Shown: in pieces, positions 16,749 through 25,700 of the stretch
Numbering within the stretch: position 1 is the stretch's first letter
Layout: the number at the start of each line of letters is the position of its first letter
Origin: JACKHA01 sp041401985
Lineage (GTDB): Bacteria; Planctomycetota; Phycisphaerae; Phycisphaerales; UBA1924
Length of the DNA stretch: 64,000 nucleotides
Direction: 5' to 3'
Assembly: GCA_041401985.1 (NCBI GenBank)
Contig: JAWKTE010000010.1
Location: 117,641-181,640 of the forward strand
Notes under the pieces: model-generated
What the model saw: only the letters and a program-made list of their open reading frames with translations
Told to the model about the DNA's origin: nothing
Database searches by the model: none
Translations under genes and position numbers: made by a program

Positions 16749-17681
16749 ATGGACGCCGACCTGAGCGAGATTCTGGGCGACTGGCCCTACGACCCCGGCA
16801 AGGTCAATGTGCGTCTCATCCGCAGCGCCGAGGGCGAGCCGCTGATCCAGATCCGTCTGGACCTGGGCATCCTGCAACTGCGATACGACGGTCGCCCGGA
16901 CGGCAAGACGGTCAACGGGTATCCGAGCCTGCTGGAGTACTTCGAGGCGCGTCTGGACGGCATCGAGCCGGAAGACGACGAGGCGGAGGCGGGAGACGCC
17001 GACGCCCCTGCGGACTCGGACGCGCGATCGAGGCCCCGGAGCAGCGGCGGAGCAACGAGCGCGGGCCAGGGTGCCGGCGGATTCGCGGAGGCCAACCAGG
17101 ATGAAGATGACGGGGGCACGCTCGACGCCGACGACGAGGGCGAGGCGGCCCCGCTGCAATTGACGCCGGAGGATTGCCGGGCCCTGCGGGACGAGGCGGC
17201 CCAGTACTACCACCGCTACGTGGCGATGCTGATCCTGGAGGACTTCGAGGGCGTGGTGCGCGATACGTCGCGGAACCTGCGGGTGATCGACCTGTGCGCG
17301 CGGTTCGCGACCGACGACGAGGACCGCGCGACGCTGGAGGAGTTCCGCCCGTACATCATGATGATGCGGGCCCGCGCGTTGGCGAGCCAGGCGCTGCGGG
17401 ATAACGAGGCCAAAGCAGCGATCGTGGCGGTCGACGAGGGGCTCGATGCGCTCCGCCAGTACCACTCGGACCGGGGCGACCCCGAGTCGTTCGCGGAATC
17501 CAACGAAGCCCAGGCGCTGCGCGAGATGCGTGAGGCGCTGGTGCCCAAGTTGCCCGTGAGCCAGTCGGCCGAACTCCGCCAGCGCCTCAAGCGGGCGCTG
17601 GAGCAGGAGAACTACGAACTGGCGGCGATCCTGCGGGACGAGTTGCGTCTGGTGACGGAGAAGTCGACGCCCCACGCATAG
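16749..17681 (+). CDS. UVR-motif protein, function unknown
   Basis: This 310-residue protein ends with a UvrB/UvrC-type motif (LRQRLKRALEQENYELAAI, about residues 277-296), a helical hairpin that mediates protein contacts in UvrB, UvrC and McsA. The N-terminal 75 residues form a beta-rich domain (IQIRLDLGILQLRYDGRPDG). An acidic, low-complexity linker near 75-130 follows, and then a helical region with TPR-like spacing (residues 140-230). No nuclease or helicase motif is present, so it is not a Uvr excision protein itself. The ATG at 16749 has only a weak G-rich site upstream. It is probably a cytoplasmic adaptor. Confidence 0.8.
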   Translation: MDADLSEILGDWPYDPGKVNVRLIRSAEGEPLIQIRLDLGILQLRYDGRPDGKTVNGYPSLLEYFEARLDGIEPEDDEAEAGDADAPADSDARSRPRSSGGATSAGQGAGGFAEANQDEDDGGTLDADDEGEAAPLQLTPEDCRALRDEAAQYYHRYVAMLILEDFEGVVRDTSRNLRVIDLCARFATDDEDRATLEEFRPYIMMMRARALASQALRDNEAKAAIVAVDEGLDALRQYHSDRGDPESFAESNEAQALREMREALVPKLPVSQSAELRQRLKRALEQENYELAAILRDELRLVTEKSTPHA

Positions 17682-17714
17682 GCGGCCTTCGGGTCGATCG
17701 GAATGCCCGCGATT

Positions 17715-18530
17715 TCAGGCCGGGTACGTCGCGCTCGTCCGGTCGGTTTCCCAGACGGTGATGCTGCGGAGCGTGGCGGCGGGCGAGGCCTCGGCGATCG
17801 CGGGGGCGAGCAGGTCGAAGAAGACGCGCGCGATGTTCTCGACCGAGGGGTTGACGCCGGTGTCGTCGTTGAACTCGGGCGTGTCGAGGTTCAGGTGCTT
17901 GTGGTCGAAGCGTTCGATGATGACGCGGTCGGTGATCGATTCGAGTTGGGCGATGCCGAAGGGGCTCGACCCGGCCCGATCGAGATCGACCGCGACGCAG
18001 GGTTCGACCCTGTAGTTGTGCCCGTGCCCGGCGGGGTTGTTGCACTTGCCGAACACGGCCCGGTTCTGCTCGGGCGAGAGGGACTTGCAGTTCAGGCGGT
18101 GGGCCGCGGCCAGATCGAACGCGGTGCGGACGAGGGCGATAGTGGGGGCGTCGGCGGCCATCTCGAAGGCATGGTACGGGCTGGTGCGGAGCGTGAGGGC
18201 CGTGCAGCGAACGGGCAGGGCGGCCGCGACGGCGGCGAGCATGGGCGAGAGCAGGCTGGCGGGGTCGGCGTCGGTGTGCTCGAGGGCGGCCCGAGCGAGG
18301 ATCGGTCCGGCCTCGCCACGGACGGCGTGGTCGATGTCCTTGATGTTGATTAGATAGCCGGTCGCGGCGTCCGGCTCGCCCTGGCACGCGGCCTCGATCT
18401 CGAAGAACCGGGCCAGGCCGATCGGGCTGGGTCGCCCGGCGAAGCCGTTGTACGATGGCTGGTCGGCGGGCGTGCCCGCGGCGGGCTCGGGGTTGATCCA
18501 CAGTCGCACGGTGCGGCGGAGGGTGAACAT
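17715..18530 (-). CDS. Double-domain 6-pyruvoyl-tetrahydropterin synthase/QueD-like protein
   Basis: This 271-residue cytoplasmic protein appears to contain two tandem copies of the T-fold domain. The second half (about residues 135-271) keeps the family pattern: the zinc His in FDLAAAHRL, CNNPAGHGHNYRVEP with the two other His ligands and the catalytic Cys before them, and DHKHLNL. The first half aligns in layout (RFFEIEAACQGEPDAATGYL, INIKDIDHAV) but lacks the zinc histidines, so it is probably structural. Related enzymes make 6-carboxytetrahydropterin for queuosine or pyruvoyl-tetrahydropterin. No other queuosine genes are nearby. The product is therefore uncertain. Confidence 0.86.
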   Translation of the reverse strand: MFTLRRTVRLWINPEPAAGTPADQPSYNGFAGRPSPIGLARFFEIEAACQGEPDAATGYLINIKDIDHAVRGEAGPILARAALEHTDADPASLLSPMLAAVAAALPVRCTALTLRTSPYHAFEMAADAPTIALVRTAFDLAAAHRLNCKSLSPEQNRAVFGKCNNPAGHGHNYRVEPCVAVDLDRAGSSPFGIAQLESITDRVIIERFDHKHLNLDTPEFNDDTGVNPSVENIARVFFDLLAPAIAEASPAATLRSITVWETDRTSATYPA

Positions 18531-18648
18531 CGGGCGATGCTACGGCGGCTCGGCGTGCCGCTGGGTTCGGCCGGCGTGGTGTGGACCATCCGCGGCCGGA
18601 TGGCCGACGAACGGTGGTGACGTGGAACGCGAGAAGGGAGCGTGGGTG

Positions 18649-19347
18649 ATGGTCGGAGTCTCGAACGGTTCGACTGGTTCCATCGCGGGGCGGCTGGCGG
18701 CGATGGCCGTCGGATTGGGCCTGCTGCTGACGGGGTGCGACGGTTCCGGCACGCCGAGCGGCGGTGGCGGGCGGGCGTCGCAGGGGCGGGGTTCGGGCGC
18801 CGCGTCCACGCCCGAGGCCGCGTCCTCGCCAGCGTCCGGCGAGGAGTCGGGCGGCGGAGAGACGGCGACCGACGAGCGCTACGCCCTGGGCTACACCATG
18901 CACCGCATCGACGGGGCTGAGGAATCGCTCGAGGCGTACCGGGGCAAGGTCGTGATGGTCGTGAACGTCGCCAGCGCGTGCGGCCTGACACCGCAGTACG
19001 AGGGGCTGGAGGCCCTGTACGAGCGGCACGCGGGCGATGGGCTGGTGGTGCTCGGATTCCCGGCCAACAACTTCGGCAACCAGGAGCCGGGCACGAACGA
19101 CGAGATCGCCGAGTTCTGCACGGGCGAGTACGGCGTGACGTTCCCGATGTTCGAGAAGATCAGCGTGACCGGCGACGACCAGCACCCGTTGTACGCGACG
19201 CTGAGCCAGGAGGGCGGCCCGCCGACGTGGAACTTCACGAAGTACCTGATCGACCGCGAGGGGCGGGTCGTGGCCCGGTTCGACCCGCGGACGCCGCCGA
19301 GCGATGAGGCGCTGGTGGCGAGGATCGAGGAGTTGCTGGCGCAGTAG
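18649..19347 (+). CDS. Glutathione peroxidase family lipoprotein
   Basis: This 232-residue protein is a thiol peroxidase of the glutathione peroxidase fold. A lipobox ends at Cys30 (LLLTGC), so it should be lipid-anchored outside the inner membrane. A Gly/Ser-rich linker (30-75) precedes the catalytic domain. The peroxidatic Cys lies in NVASACGLTPQYEGL, the Gln in GFPANNFGNQEPG and the Trp in PTWNFTKYL, completing the catalytic triad; Cys replaces selenocysteine. Such enzymes usually accept electrons from thioredoxin rather than glutathione. The ATG at 18649 follows AAGGGAG by eight bases; a GTG at 18622 is an alternative. Confidence 0.93.
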   Translation: MVGVSNGSTGSIAGRLAAMAVGLGLLLTGCDGSGTPSGGGGRASQGRGSGAASTPEAASSPASGEESGGGETATDERYALGYTMHRIDGAEESLEAYRGKVVMVVNVASACGLTPQYEGLEALYERHAGDGLVVLGFPANNFGNQEPGTNDEIAEFCTGEYGVTFPMFEKISVTGDDQHPLYATLSQEGGPPTWNFTKYLIDREGRVVARFDPRTPPSDEALVARIEELLAQ

Positions 19348-19460
19348 GAGCGAGACAGCGATTGAGCGAGACAGCGAGACAGGGGTGTTGAGGGGCTGAT
19401 GGGCCGAGTCGAGCCCCTGCGACCCTTTGCCCCTTTGGCCCTTAGCCCCTTCTTTCCTTC

Positions 19461-20648
19461 ATGCCGACCTTCCGTTACACCGCGATGACGAGCAACGGGC
19501 GGCGGGTCGCCGGGCAGTTGGCCGGTGCGACCGAGCAGGCCGTGCTGGCGGAACTCGAGTCGCGGAGCCTGCTGCCGGTGCGGGTGGACGAGACCCGGAG
19601 CCGGCGGCTGCTGCAGCGAAAGGTCTCCGCGCGGCGGCTGGGACAGACGTACGTCGAACTGTCGGAACTGCTGGGGGCGGGCGTGCCGCTGCTGCGGGCC
19701 TTGCGTCTGCTGGGCGGGCGGAAGTCGGGCGGGCGGCTGGCATCGGCATTCAAGGACATGGGCGAGGCGGTCGAGGGCGGCGAGGCGATGGGCGACGCGA
19801 TGGCGAAGCGCCCGGACGTGTTCACCTCGATCCACGTGGCGATGGTGCGAGCGGGTGAGCGCGGCGGGTTCCTGGAGCAGGTGTTCTCGCGTTTGGGCCA
19901 ACTGGTGCTGGGGCAGGCCGAACTTCGAGGCAAGATCGTCGGGAGCCTGGTGTACCCGTCGGTGCTGGTGCTGTTCGGCGTGATCGTGCTGAGCGTGGTG
20001 TTCGGGTACTTCGTCCCGAAGTTCAAGCCGATGTTCGCGCGCCTGGAGAGCCTGCCGCCCGTGACCGAGGTCGTGTTCGCGATGTCGGACTCCGTGACGG
20101 AGTACGGCGGGATCACGGCGATCGTGCTGGGGCTCCTTGGGTTCGGCGCTTGGCGGGCGATGAAGGAGGCGAAGGTCCGGCGCGCGGTGGCGGTGGCCAA
20201 GACCCGCGGGCCGATCGTGGGCCCGATCGTGCGGAACCTGGCGGTGTCGCGGTTCTGCCGCATGCTGGGCACGATGCTGGGCAACGGCGTGCCGATGATC
20301 GCGGCGATGGAGATCTCCAAGGACGCGACGGGCAACCTCCTGCTGGAGGAGGCGATCGTCGAGGCGACCGACGCGGTGCGTCAGGGCGAGCCGCTGGCCG
20401 GGCCGCTGGGCAAGAGCGGGCTGATCGGCGACGACGTGCTGGAGATGATCTCGGTGGGCGAGCAGGCCAACAACCTGGACGAGGTGCTGGTGCGGGTCGC
20501 GGAGACGATCGACAAGCGGACGGACCGCCTGTTCACGGCGGCGGTGCGGCTGGTGGAGCCGCTGATGCTGCTGCTGATTGCGGCGATCGTTGGGATCGTG
20601 GCGATCTCGCTGCTGCTGCCGATCATGCAGTTGAGTGATGTGAGATAG
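19461..20648 (+). CDS. gspF: Type II secretion system F family inner-membrane protein
   Basis: This 395-residue protein has the duplicated GspF/PilC domain. The first copy runs over about residues 58-180 (LSELLGAGVPLLRALRLLGG, AGERGGFLEQV) and the second over about 260-390 (RFCRMLGTMLGNGVPMIAAM, SVGEQANNLDEVL). Membrane helices lie near residues 170-195, 215-235 and at the C-terminus (LMLLLIAAIVGIVAISLLL). It forms the inner-membrane platform that couples the assembly ATPase to pilus growth. The ATPase is not nearby; the pseudopilin genes at 5.7-7.9 kb are its likely partners. No ribosome site is obvious (pyrimidine-rich leader), but the N-terminus fits the family. Confidence 0.93.
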   Translation: MPTFRYTAMTSNGRRVAGQLAGATEQAVLAELESRSLLPVRVDETRSRRLLQRKVSARRLGQTYVELSELLGAGVPLLRALRLLGGRKSGGRLASAFKDMGEAVEGGEAMGDAMAKRPDVFTSIHVAMVRAGERGGFLEQVFSRLGQLVLGQAELRGKIVGSLVYPSVLVLFGVIVLSVVFGYFVPKFKPMFARLESLPPVTEVVFAMSDSVTEYGGITAIVLGLLGFGAWRAMKEAKVRRAVAVAKTRGPIVGPIVRNLAVSRFCRMLGTMLGNGVPMIAAMEISKDATGNLLLEEAIVEATDAVRQGEPLAGPLGKSGLIGDDVLEMISVGEQANNLDEVLVRVAETIDKRTDRLFTAAVRLVEPLMLLLIAAIVGIVAISLLLPIMQLSDVR

Positions 20649-20757
20649 GGAGTGCTGAGGAGCGAGTGCTGAGTGATGAGTGGGGGCGAGGGGACTCGTT
20701 GCTGTGCCTCGCGACGATTGCGACGCATTGACTCAGCACTCAGTACTTGGCACTCCG

Positions 20758-21669
20758 TCAACACCCCGCCGCGAAGATGGCCAGGTAGAAGAAGAAGTCA
20801 TCGTTGTTGATGACGCCGTTGGGGATGCCGTAGCCGGGCTGGGCGGGCACCGCGCCCGTGGTGAGGTCGGCGACGGCGGCGTTGCCGGCGGCGAACTCGG
20901 CGAGGTAGTAGAAGAAGTCGTCGTTGTTCACGACGCCGTTGGGCGTGCCGTAGCCGGGCTGGCCGGCGATCGCGCCGGCGGTGAGATCGGCGCGGCAGGG
21001 GCCTTCGACGGTGATGGTCAGGGCGGGGCGTTGGCCGGCGACGGGGAAGCTGCGGGAGTTGAAGACCATGCGGGCGACGAGCGCCTCGAACCGCAGGCCG
21101 ACCAAGCCGCCCGCGGCGATGTCGGCGGTGAGTTCGGGGACGGGGTTGAGCGTGAGCGTGATGGGGCCGGTGCCGCCGAAGTACATGAACGCGCCGAGCG
21201 AGCGGTCGGCGGTGCTCACGAACTGCGGGTAGGTGGTGAACGTGACGCCGTCCATGGACGGGGCGTTGGGGCGGCCGGTGCCTTCGGCCCAGGTGTCGTT
21301 CTGGGCCCAGAACACGAGGTACTCGCCGAGCAGGTTCTGGTCGAAGATGGCGTTGGAGCGGCGTGGCGACGGTCAGGTCGAGTCCCAGGTCGGTGACCTG
21401 CCACGCGCCCGGGCCGAACTGGGCGTCCCAGGACTCGGGCAGGCCAGCGGCGTCGAAGCGGATGAGCGTGCGGGCCCGCCGGCGGGCGAGCCGGGGGCGA
21501 TGGCCAGGGCGCCGGCGTCGCCGAAGTTCTGGTTGATGCGGGCGGGGGCGCCGGAGACGAACGCGTCGGCGACGGGCACGAGGGTGGCGGTGGCCTGGAC
21601 CTGCGCGAGAGCGGGGGCGGCCAGGGCGAGCAGCGGGGCGGTGATGGGCACGGTGCGCAGTGACAGCAT
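20758..21669 (-). pseudogene. Frameshifted secreted GC-ending dockerin-type protein
   Basis: A secreted protein of about 300 residues is split across three reading frames. The start at 21669 follows GGAGGA and gives a signal peptide (LRTVPITAPLLALAAPALAQ). The frame changes near 21480 and again near 21360. The last frame runs to the end, with two copies of the C-terminal repeat (DLTTGAxxxxPGYGxPNG, then NNDDFFxYL) and the terminal Gly-Cys. Between them is a beta-rich domain (FWAQNDTWAEG, SLGAFMYFGGTGPI) of unknown type. Sequencing indels or true decay would both explain it; the intact SD, signal and C-terminus favour either error or very recent damage. Confidence 0.8.
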
Positions 21670-21796
21670 GGGTTCCTCCGGCAACCAATGTCGCAGGTGC
21701 GGCGGGGGATTGCAACGGTTGTGCGGCGGGTTCTGGTCCGGGCGAGCTGGAGTCTCGCGGTGCTGGCGCGTCCGGGGCGGCGACTAGGATTCTCGG

Positions 21797-22126
21797 ATGG
21801 GCCACGAGTACCAGGATCGGGTGAGTCTGGAGATCCACCGGCGGGTGGCGGCGGGGCTGGCCGCGCGGGCGGAGTGGATGGCGATGGCGCGGGAGAACCT
21901 GGCGCGGTGGATGGAGCGGAACGCCGAGGCGCCGGGGTTGATGCGGTGCTACCGCGAGTGGTTGGAGATCCTGGACCGGTCCACGGTGGACCAGGTGTGC
22001 GCGATCCTGACCGCCGAGACGGACGAGGGGCAGCGGTTGCGGCAGAACTCGCCGTTTGTGGGGATGCTGGGGCCGCGCGAGGTGTGGGAGATCAAGCGAA
22101 CGCTTCGAGAGGCGGAGGCGGCGTGA
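21797..22126 (+). CDS. Small helical protein upstream of nucleotidyltransferase-like gene
   Basis: This is a 109-residue, mostly helical protein of unknown function with many Arg, Glu and Trp (for example residues 20-60, ARAEWMAMARENLARWMERN). It has no signal peptide or membrane segment. Its stop overlaps the GTG start of the next gene (GTGA), which implies tight translational coupling. That neighbour is a DUF6036-like nucleotidyltransferase-fold protein. By analogy with toxin-antitoxin pairs it could be a small partner protein, but no antitoxin family was recognised. Confidence 0.75.
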   Translation: MGHEYQDRVSLEIHRRVAAGLAARAEWMAMARENLARWMERNAEAPGLMRCYREWLEILDRSTVDQVCAILTAETDEGQRLRQNSPFVGMLGPREVWEIKRTLREAEAA

Positions 22127-22653
22127 CGCGGCAGCAGCTCGAGCACATCCTGCTGGCGTCGAATGCGATCACGGGCGCGCCGGAGATCGTGGTTATCGGT
22201 TCGCAGGCGGTTCATGCCCGCAAGGATGTGGCGGCTCCCGCTCTGGTCGCGTCGATGGAGGCGGACGTGTTCACGTTCCGATCGCCCGACGACGCCGAAC
22301 TGATCGACGGGACGATCGGCGAGGAGTCGCCGTTCCATCGGACGTTTGGTTACTACGCCCACGGCGTCGGCCCGGAGACCGCCGTGCTGCCGGAAGGCTG
22401 GAAAGAGCGGCTTGTGCCGCTGCGGACGCCGGGGACAGGCGGCGCCACCGGGCTGTGTCTGGAAGTGCACGACCTGGCGGTGTCGAAGCTGGTCGCGGGG
22501 CGGGAGAAAGACTTAGCGTTCGTGATGACGCTCCTCCAGCACGGGCTGGCAAGTGCGGCCGTGGTGCGGGAGCGGCTGGCGGCGACGACGCTCGATGACT
22601 CGCGTCGGCGGGCGTGCGAGGAGCGGCTTGGGCGGCTCACCAGCAGGCCCTGA
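22123..22653 (+). CDS. DUF6036-like nucleotidyltransferase-fold protein
   Basis: This 176-residue cytoplasmic protein matches the pattern of the DUF6036 family, which is related to AbiEii/MNT-type nucleotidyltransferases. The first segment has EIVVIGSQAVHAR, the G-S-Q motif of the fold. VASMEADVF (carboxylate residues) is next, then IDGTIGEESPFHRTFGYYAH, and the helix CLEVHDLAVSKLVAGREKD near the C-terminus. The GTG start at 22123 overlaps the stop of a 109-residue gene and is chosen for that reason. A toxin-antitoxin or defence role is plausible from the fold and gene pairing; neither is shown by the sequence alone. Confidence 0.85.
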   Translation: MTRQQLEHILLASNAITGAPEIVVIGSQAVHARKDVAAPALVASMEADVFTFRSPDDAELIDGTIGEESPFHRTFGYYAHGVGPETAVLPEGWKERLVPLRTPGTGGATGLCLEVHDLAVSKLVAGREKDLAFVMTLLQHGLASAAVVRERLAATTLDDSRRRACEERLGRLTSRP

Positions 22654-22687
22654 CCCAAGGCAAGTGTGGGGCGAGGTAGGGGTGGTA

Positions 22688-22715
22688 GGAGTCCGGCTCG
22701 GAGAGCCGGCCCACC
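22688..22715. repeat. GGCTCGGAGAGCC palindromic repeat, intergenic copy
   Basis: These 28 bases (GGAGTCCGGCTCGGAGAGCC and the following GGCCCACC) are identical to 24964-24991 inside putA. The core forms a seven-base-pair hairpin (CCGGCTC, three-base loop, GAGCCGG). This copy lies between the nucleotidyltransferase gene and the 3' end of putA. Confidence 0.8.
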
Positions 22716-22717
22716 GG

Positions 22718-25700
22718 CTACAACTCCGGCGCAAACCCCCGCCTCATCGTGTTCTCGCAGATGGCCCGCGGCTCGACGAAGTGCAGGAGGTAGTCGGCCC
22801 CGCCGGCCTTGGTGCCGCCGCCGGACATGCCGAAGCCGCCGAAGGGCTGGCGGGCGACCAGGGCGCCGGTGCAGCCGCGGTTGATGTAGAGGTTGCCGAC
22901 ACGGAAGGCGCGCTTGGCCCGCTCGATGTGGGCGGGCTTGCGGGTGAAGACGCCGCCGGTGAGTTTGTAGGGGTGGTCGTTGGCCAGGCGGAGGGCATCG
23001 TCGAACGTCGCGGCGTGGGCGATGGCGACGACGGGGCCGAAGATCTCTTCCTTCCAGATGGTGTGGTGGGGCTGGACGGCGGAGAAAACAGTTGGAGCGA
23101 CGAAGCGACGGAGCGACGAAGCGACGAAGGGGTCGTCCGTCGGGAGCCCCCCGTCGAGTTCCAGCGTGCAGCCCTCGCGCTTGGCGGTTTCGATGTAGTC
23201 GGCGATCTTCGTGGCCGCGGCGTCCTCGATGACGGGGCCGACGTCCGTGCCGGGCTTGGCTGGGTCGCCGATGGCCAGGGATCGGGTTGCCTCAACGAAG
23301 CGGCGGGTGAACGTGGAGATGTGCGGGCCCTTGGGGCCGTCGGGGTCCACGACGATGATCCGTGAGCAGGCCGAGCACTTCTGGCCCTGGAAGCCGAACG
23401 CGGATTGGCGGGAACCGAGGACGGCTTCGTCGAGGTCGGCCGAGGAGTCGATGATGATCGCGTTCTTGCCGCCCATCTCACAGACGACGTGCTTGAGGTG
23501 GGAGAGTGACGGAGTGACGGAGTGACCGAGTGACGAAGATGAGAAAGGGGACGGAGGGGCCGCGGCGTTTAGGATGTCGAGGCCGACGTCGCGGGAGCCG
23601 GTGAAGGCGACCAGAGCGATGCGTGGGTCGCGGACGAGGGCGGCGCCGGTGGTCTCGCCGGGGGCCGGGCAGAAATGCAGGACGTCTGTTGAAGCGACGG
23701 AGCGACTCCTCGCGGAGGTGGGCGACGAAGCGACGGAGGGATCCGCCAGGGCGGCATCGAGTGCCCGCCACAGGATCTCGCACAGGATCTTGGCGATGCC
23801 CGGCGTCTGCTCCGCGGGCTTGAGGATCGCGGTGTTGCCGGTGACCAGCGCGGCCGTGACCATGCCGCACGCGATCGCCAGCGGGAAGTTCCACGGGCTG
23901 ATGACGACCGCGACGCCGCGCGGCTGGTAGAGCGTCTGGTCGAGTTCGCCGATGAAGCGCCCGACGCGACGCCGGTCGAACAGGGCGGGGGCCATGCGGG
24001 CGTAGTAGTCGCAGAAGTCGATCGCCTCGGCGACGTCCGCATCGGCGTCGCGCCCAGCCTTGGCGTTCTCCTTGATGATCACGCCGGAGAGTTCGTCGCG
24101 CGGCGACGCATCTCGTCGGCGGCCAGGGTCAGGACGCGGGCCCGGACGAGTGGGCTGGTGTCGCGCCCAGGCCGGGAATGCGGCGGCGGCGCGGGCAACC
24201 ATCTCCGCCGCCTGCTCGGGCGTGCGGTCGTTGGCAACCTGGGGAACCATGGCGTTCCTGAGCGCCCGTCGCGAAGGCCTCGCCTGGGCCTTCTTGCTGA
24301 AGTTTCGCAGCGGCTCGTTGAAGAAGGGGCGGGAATCGCCGACGCCCGGGACCGCGGGCGACATGGCGTGGCGTTCGGGGCCGATGGCGGAGAGGTCCGG
24401 CTTCTCGCCGCTGGCGGGGGTGTTCGGGAGCGAGCCGTCGGCCATCGCGTGCGAGGGCACGACGCCGTTGGTCCACGGAGCGGCGGCCTCGCCGGGCGGC
24501 GTGGCCCGCTTCGGACCGGGCGGGCGCAGCAGCTCCGCGGGGTCGGCTCCGTCGAGGAACCCGGCCTTGAGCCACGACTCGTTCGACGTGTTCTCGAGCA
24601 GACGCCGGACCAGGTAGGCCATGCCGGGGATCATCTCGCCGACGGGAACGTACTCGCGGACGCGCAGGCCGAGCTCGGCGGCGGCGTGCTTGAGCTGGTC
24701 CGCCATGCCGTGGAGCATCTGGAGTTCGATGGCCTGGGGCGGGAGGCTCCGCTTCTCGAGCCCGGCGAGGGCGTAGGCGATCGAGCGAACGTTGTGCGAG
24801 CCGAGGGCGAGTTTGATGCCGCCGGAGCCGGGGTCGAGGCGGGTGGGGCCGAGGGAGATGGGCCGGCTCTCCGAGCCGGGCTTTCTACCGGTTCTACTGG
24901 CCTCGTTGATTGAGCCCGCATCTGGGGTCCCGGTGGAGGCTGCGGAAGGGGTAGAGGATGTGGGGAGTCCGGCTCGGAGAGCCGGCCCACCAGGTCCACC
25001 GCGCGGCGACGCGTCCAGCAGGATGTCGGTCATCTGCTCGAAGCACCGATCGGTCATCCACTTCTCGGGCCACACCGGGCAGGGCCAGCCCTGCTGCTCG
25101 GCGTGGATCGTCTCGTAGTCCCAGTACGCTCCCTTCACGAGGCGCACCGTCACGACTCGACCCGTCCGCTTGGCCCACTCGGCGAGGCGCCGGGCGTCGT
25201 CCGGCCCGGACTTGAGGTACGCCTGCATCGCCAGCCCGGCCTGGAAGTCCACCGCCTCGCAGCACCGCATGAACAGGTCCAGCGTCAGGTCCTTCAGGCT
25301 GTCCTGCTCCATGTCGAAGTTGATCAGCACGCCTCGCTCGCGGGCGGCCTCAAGCAGCGGCGTGAGGTTCCTCACCAGCACGCGGATCGCGCCCTCGGTG
25401 TCGATCGGGTCGCACCGGGCCGAGAGGCTCGAGATCTTGATCGAGACGTTCGTGCGCGGGATGCCGCCAAGGTGGTCGCGTTCAAGACGCTCGTCCGCGG
25501 CCCACGACGCGACCTGCGCGGGCAGGTTGGTGATCAGGTCGCGGTACTTCTCCGCGTACGCCGCGGCTTCCTCGTCGGAGACGCACGCCTCGCCGAGCAG
25601 GTCGACACTGAAGGCGATGCCGTCTTTCCAAAGGTCCTTGAGGCGGGGCAGGGCGCTGGCCGCGTCGGTGCCGGCGATGAAGCGACCGGCCATGGACTTG

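Noticed and set aside
23097..23737. Tandem repeats in putA as a possible CRISPR array
   Set aside because: Units are eight bases with no spacers; they are simple tandem repeats in coding sequence.
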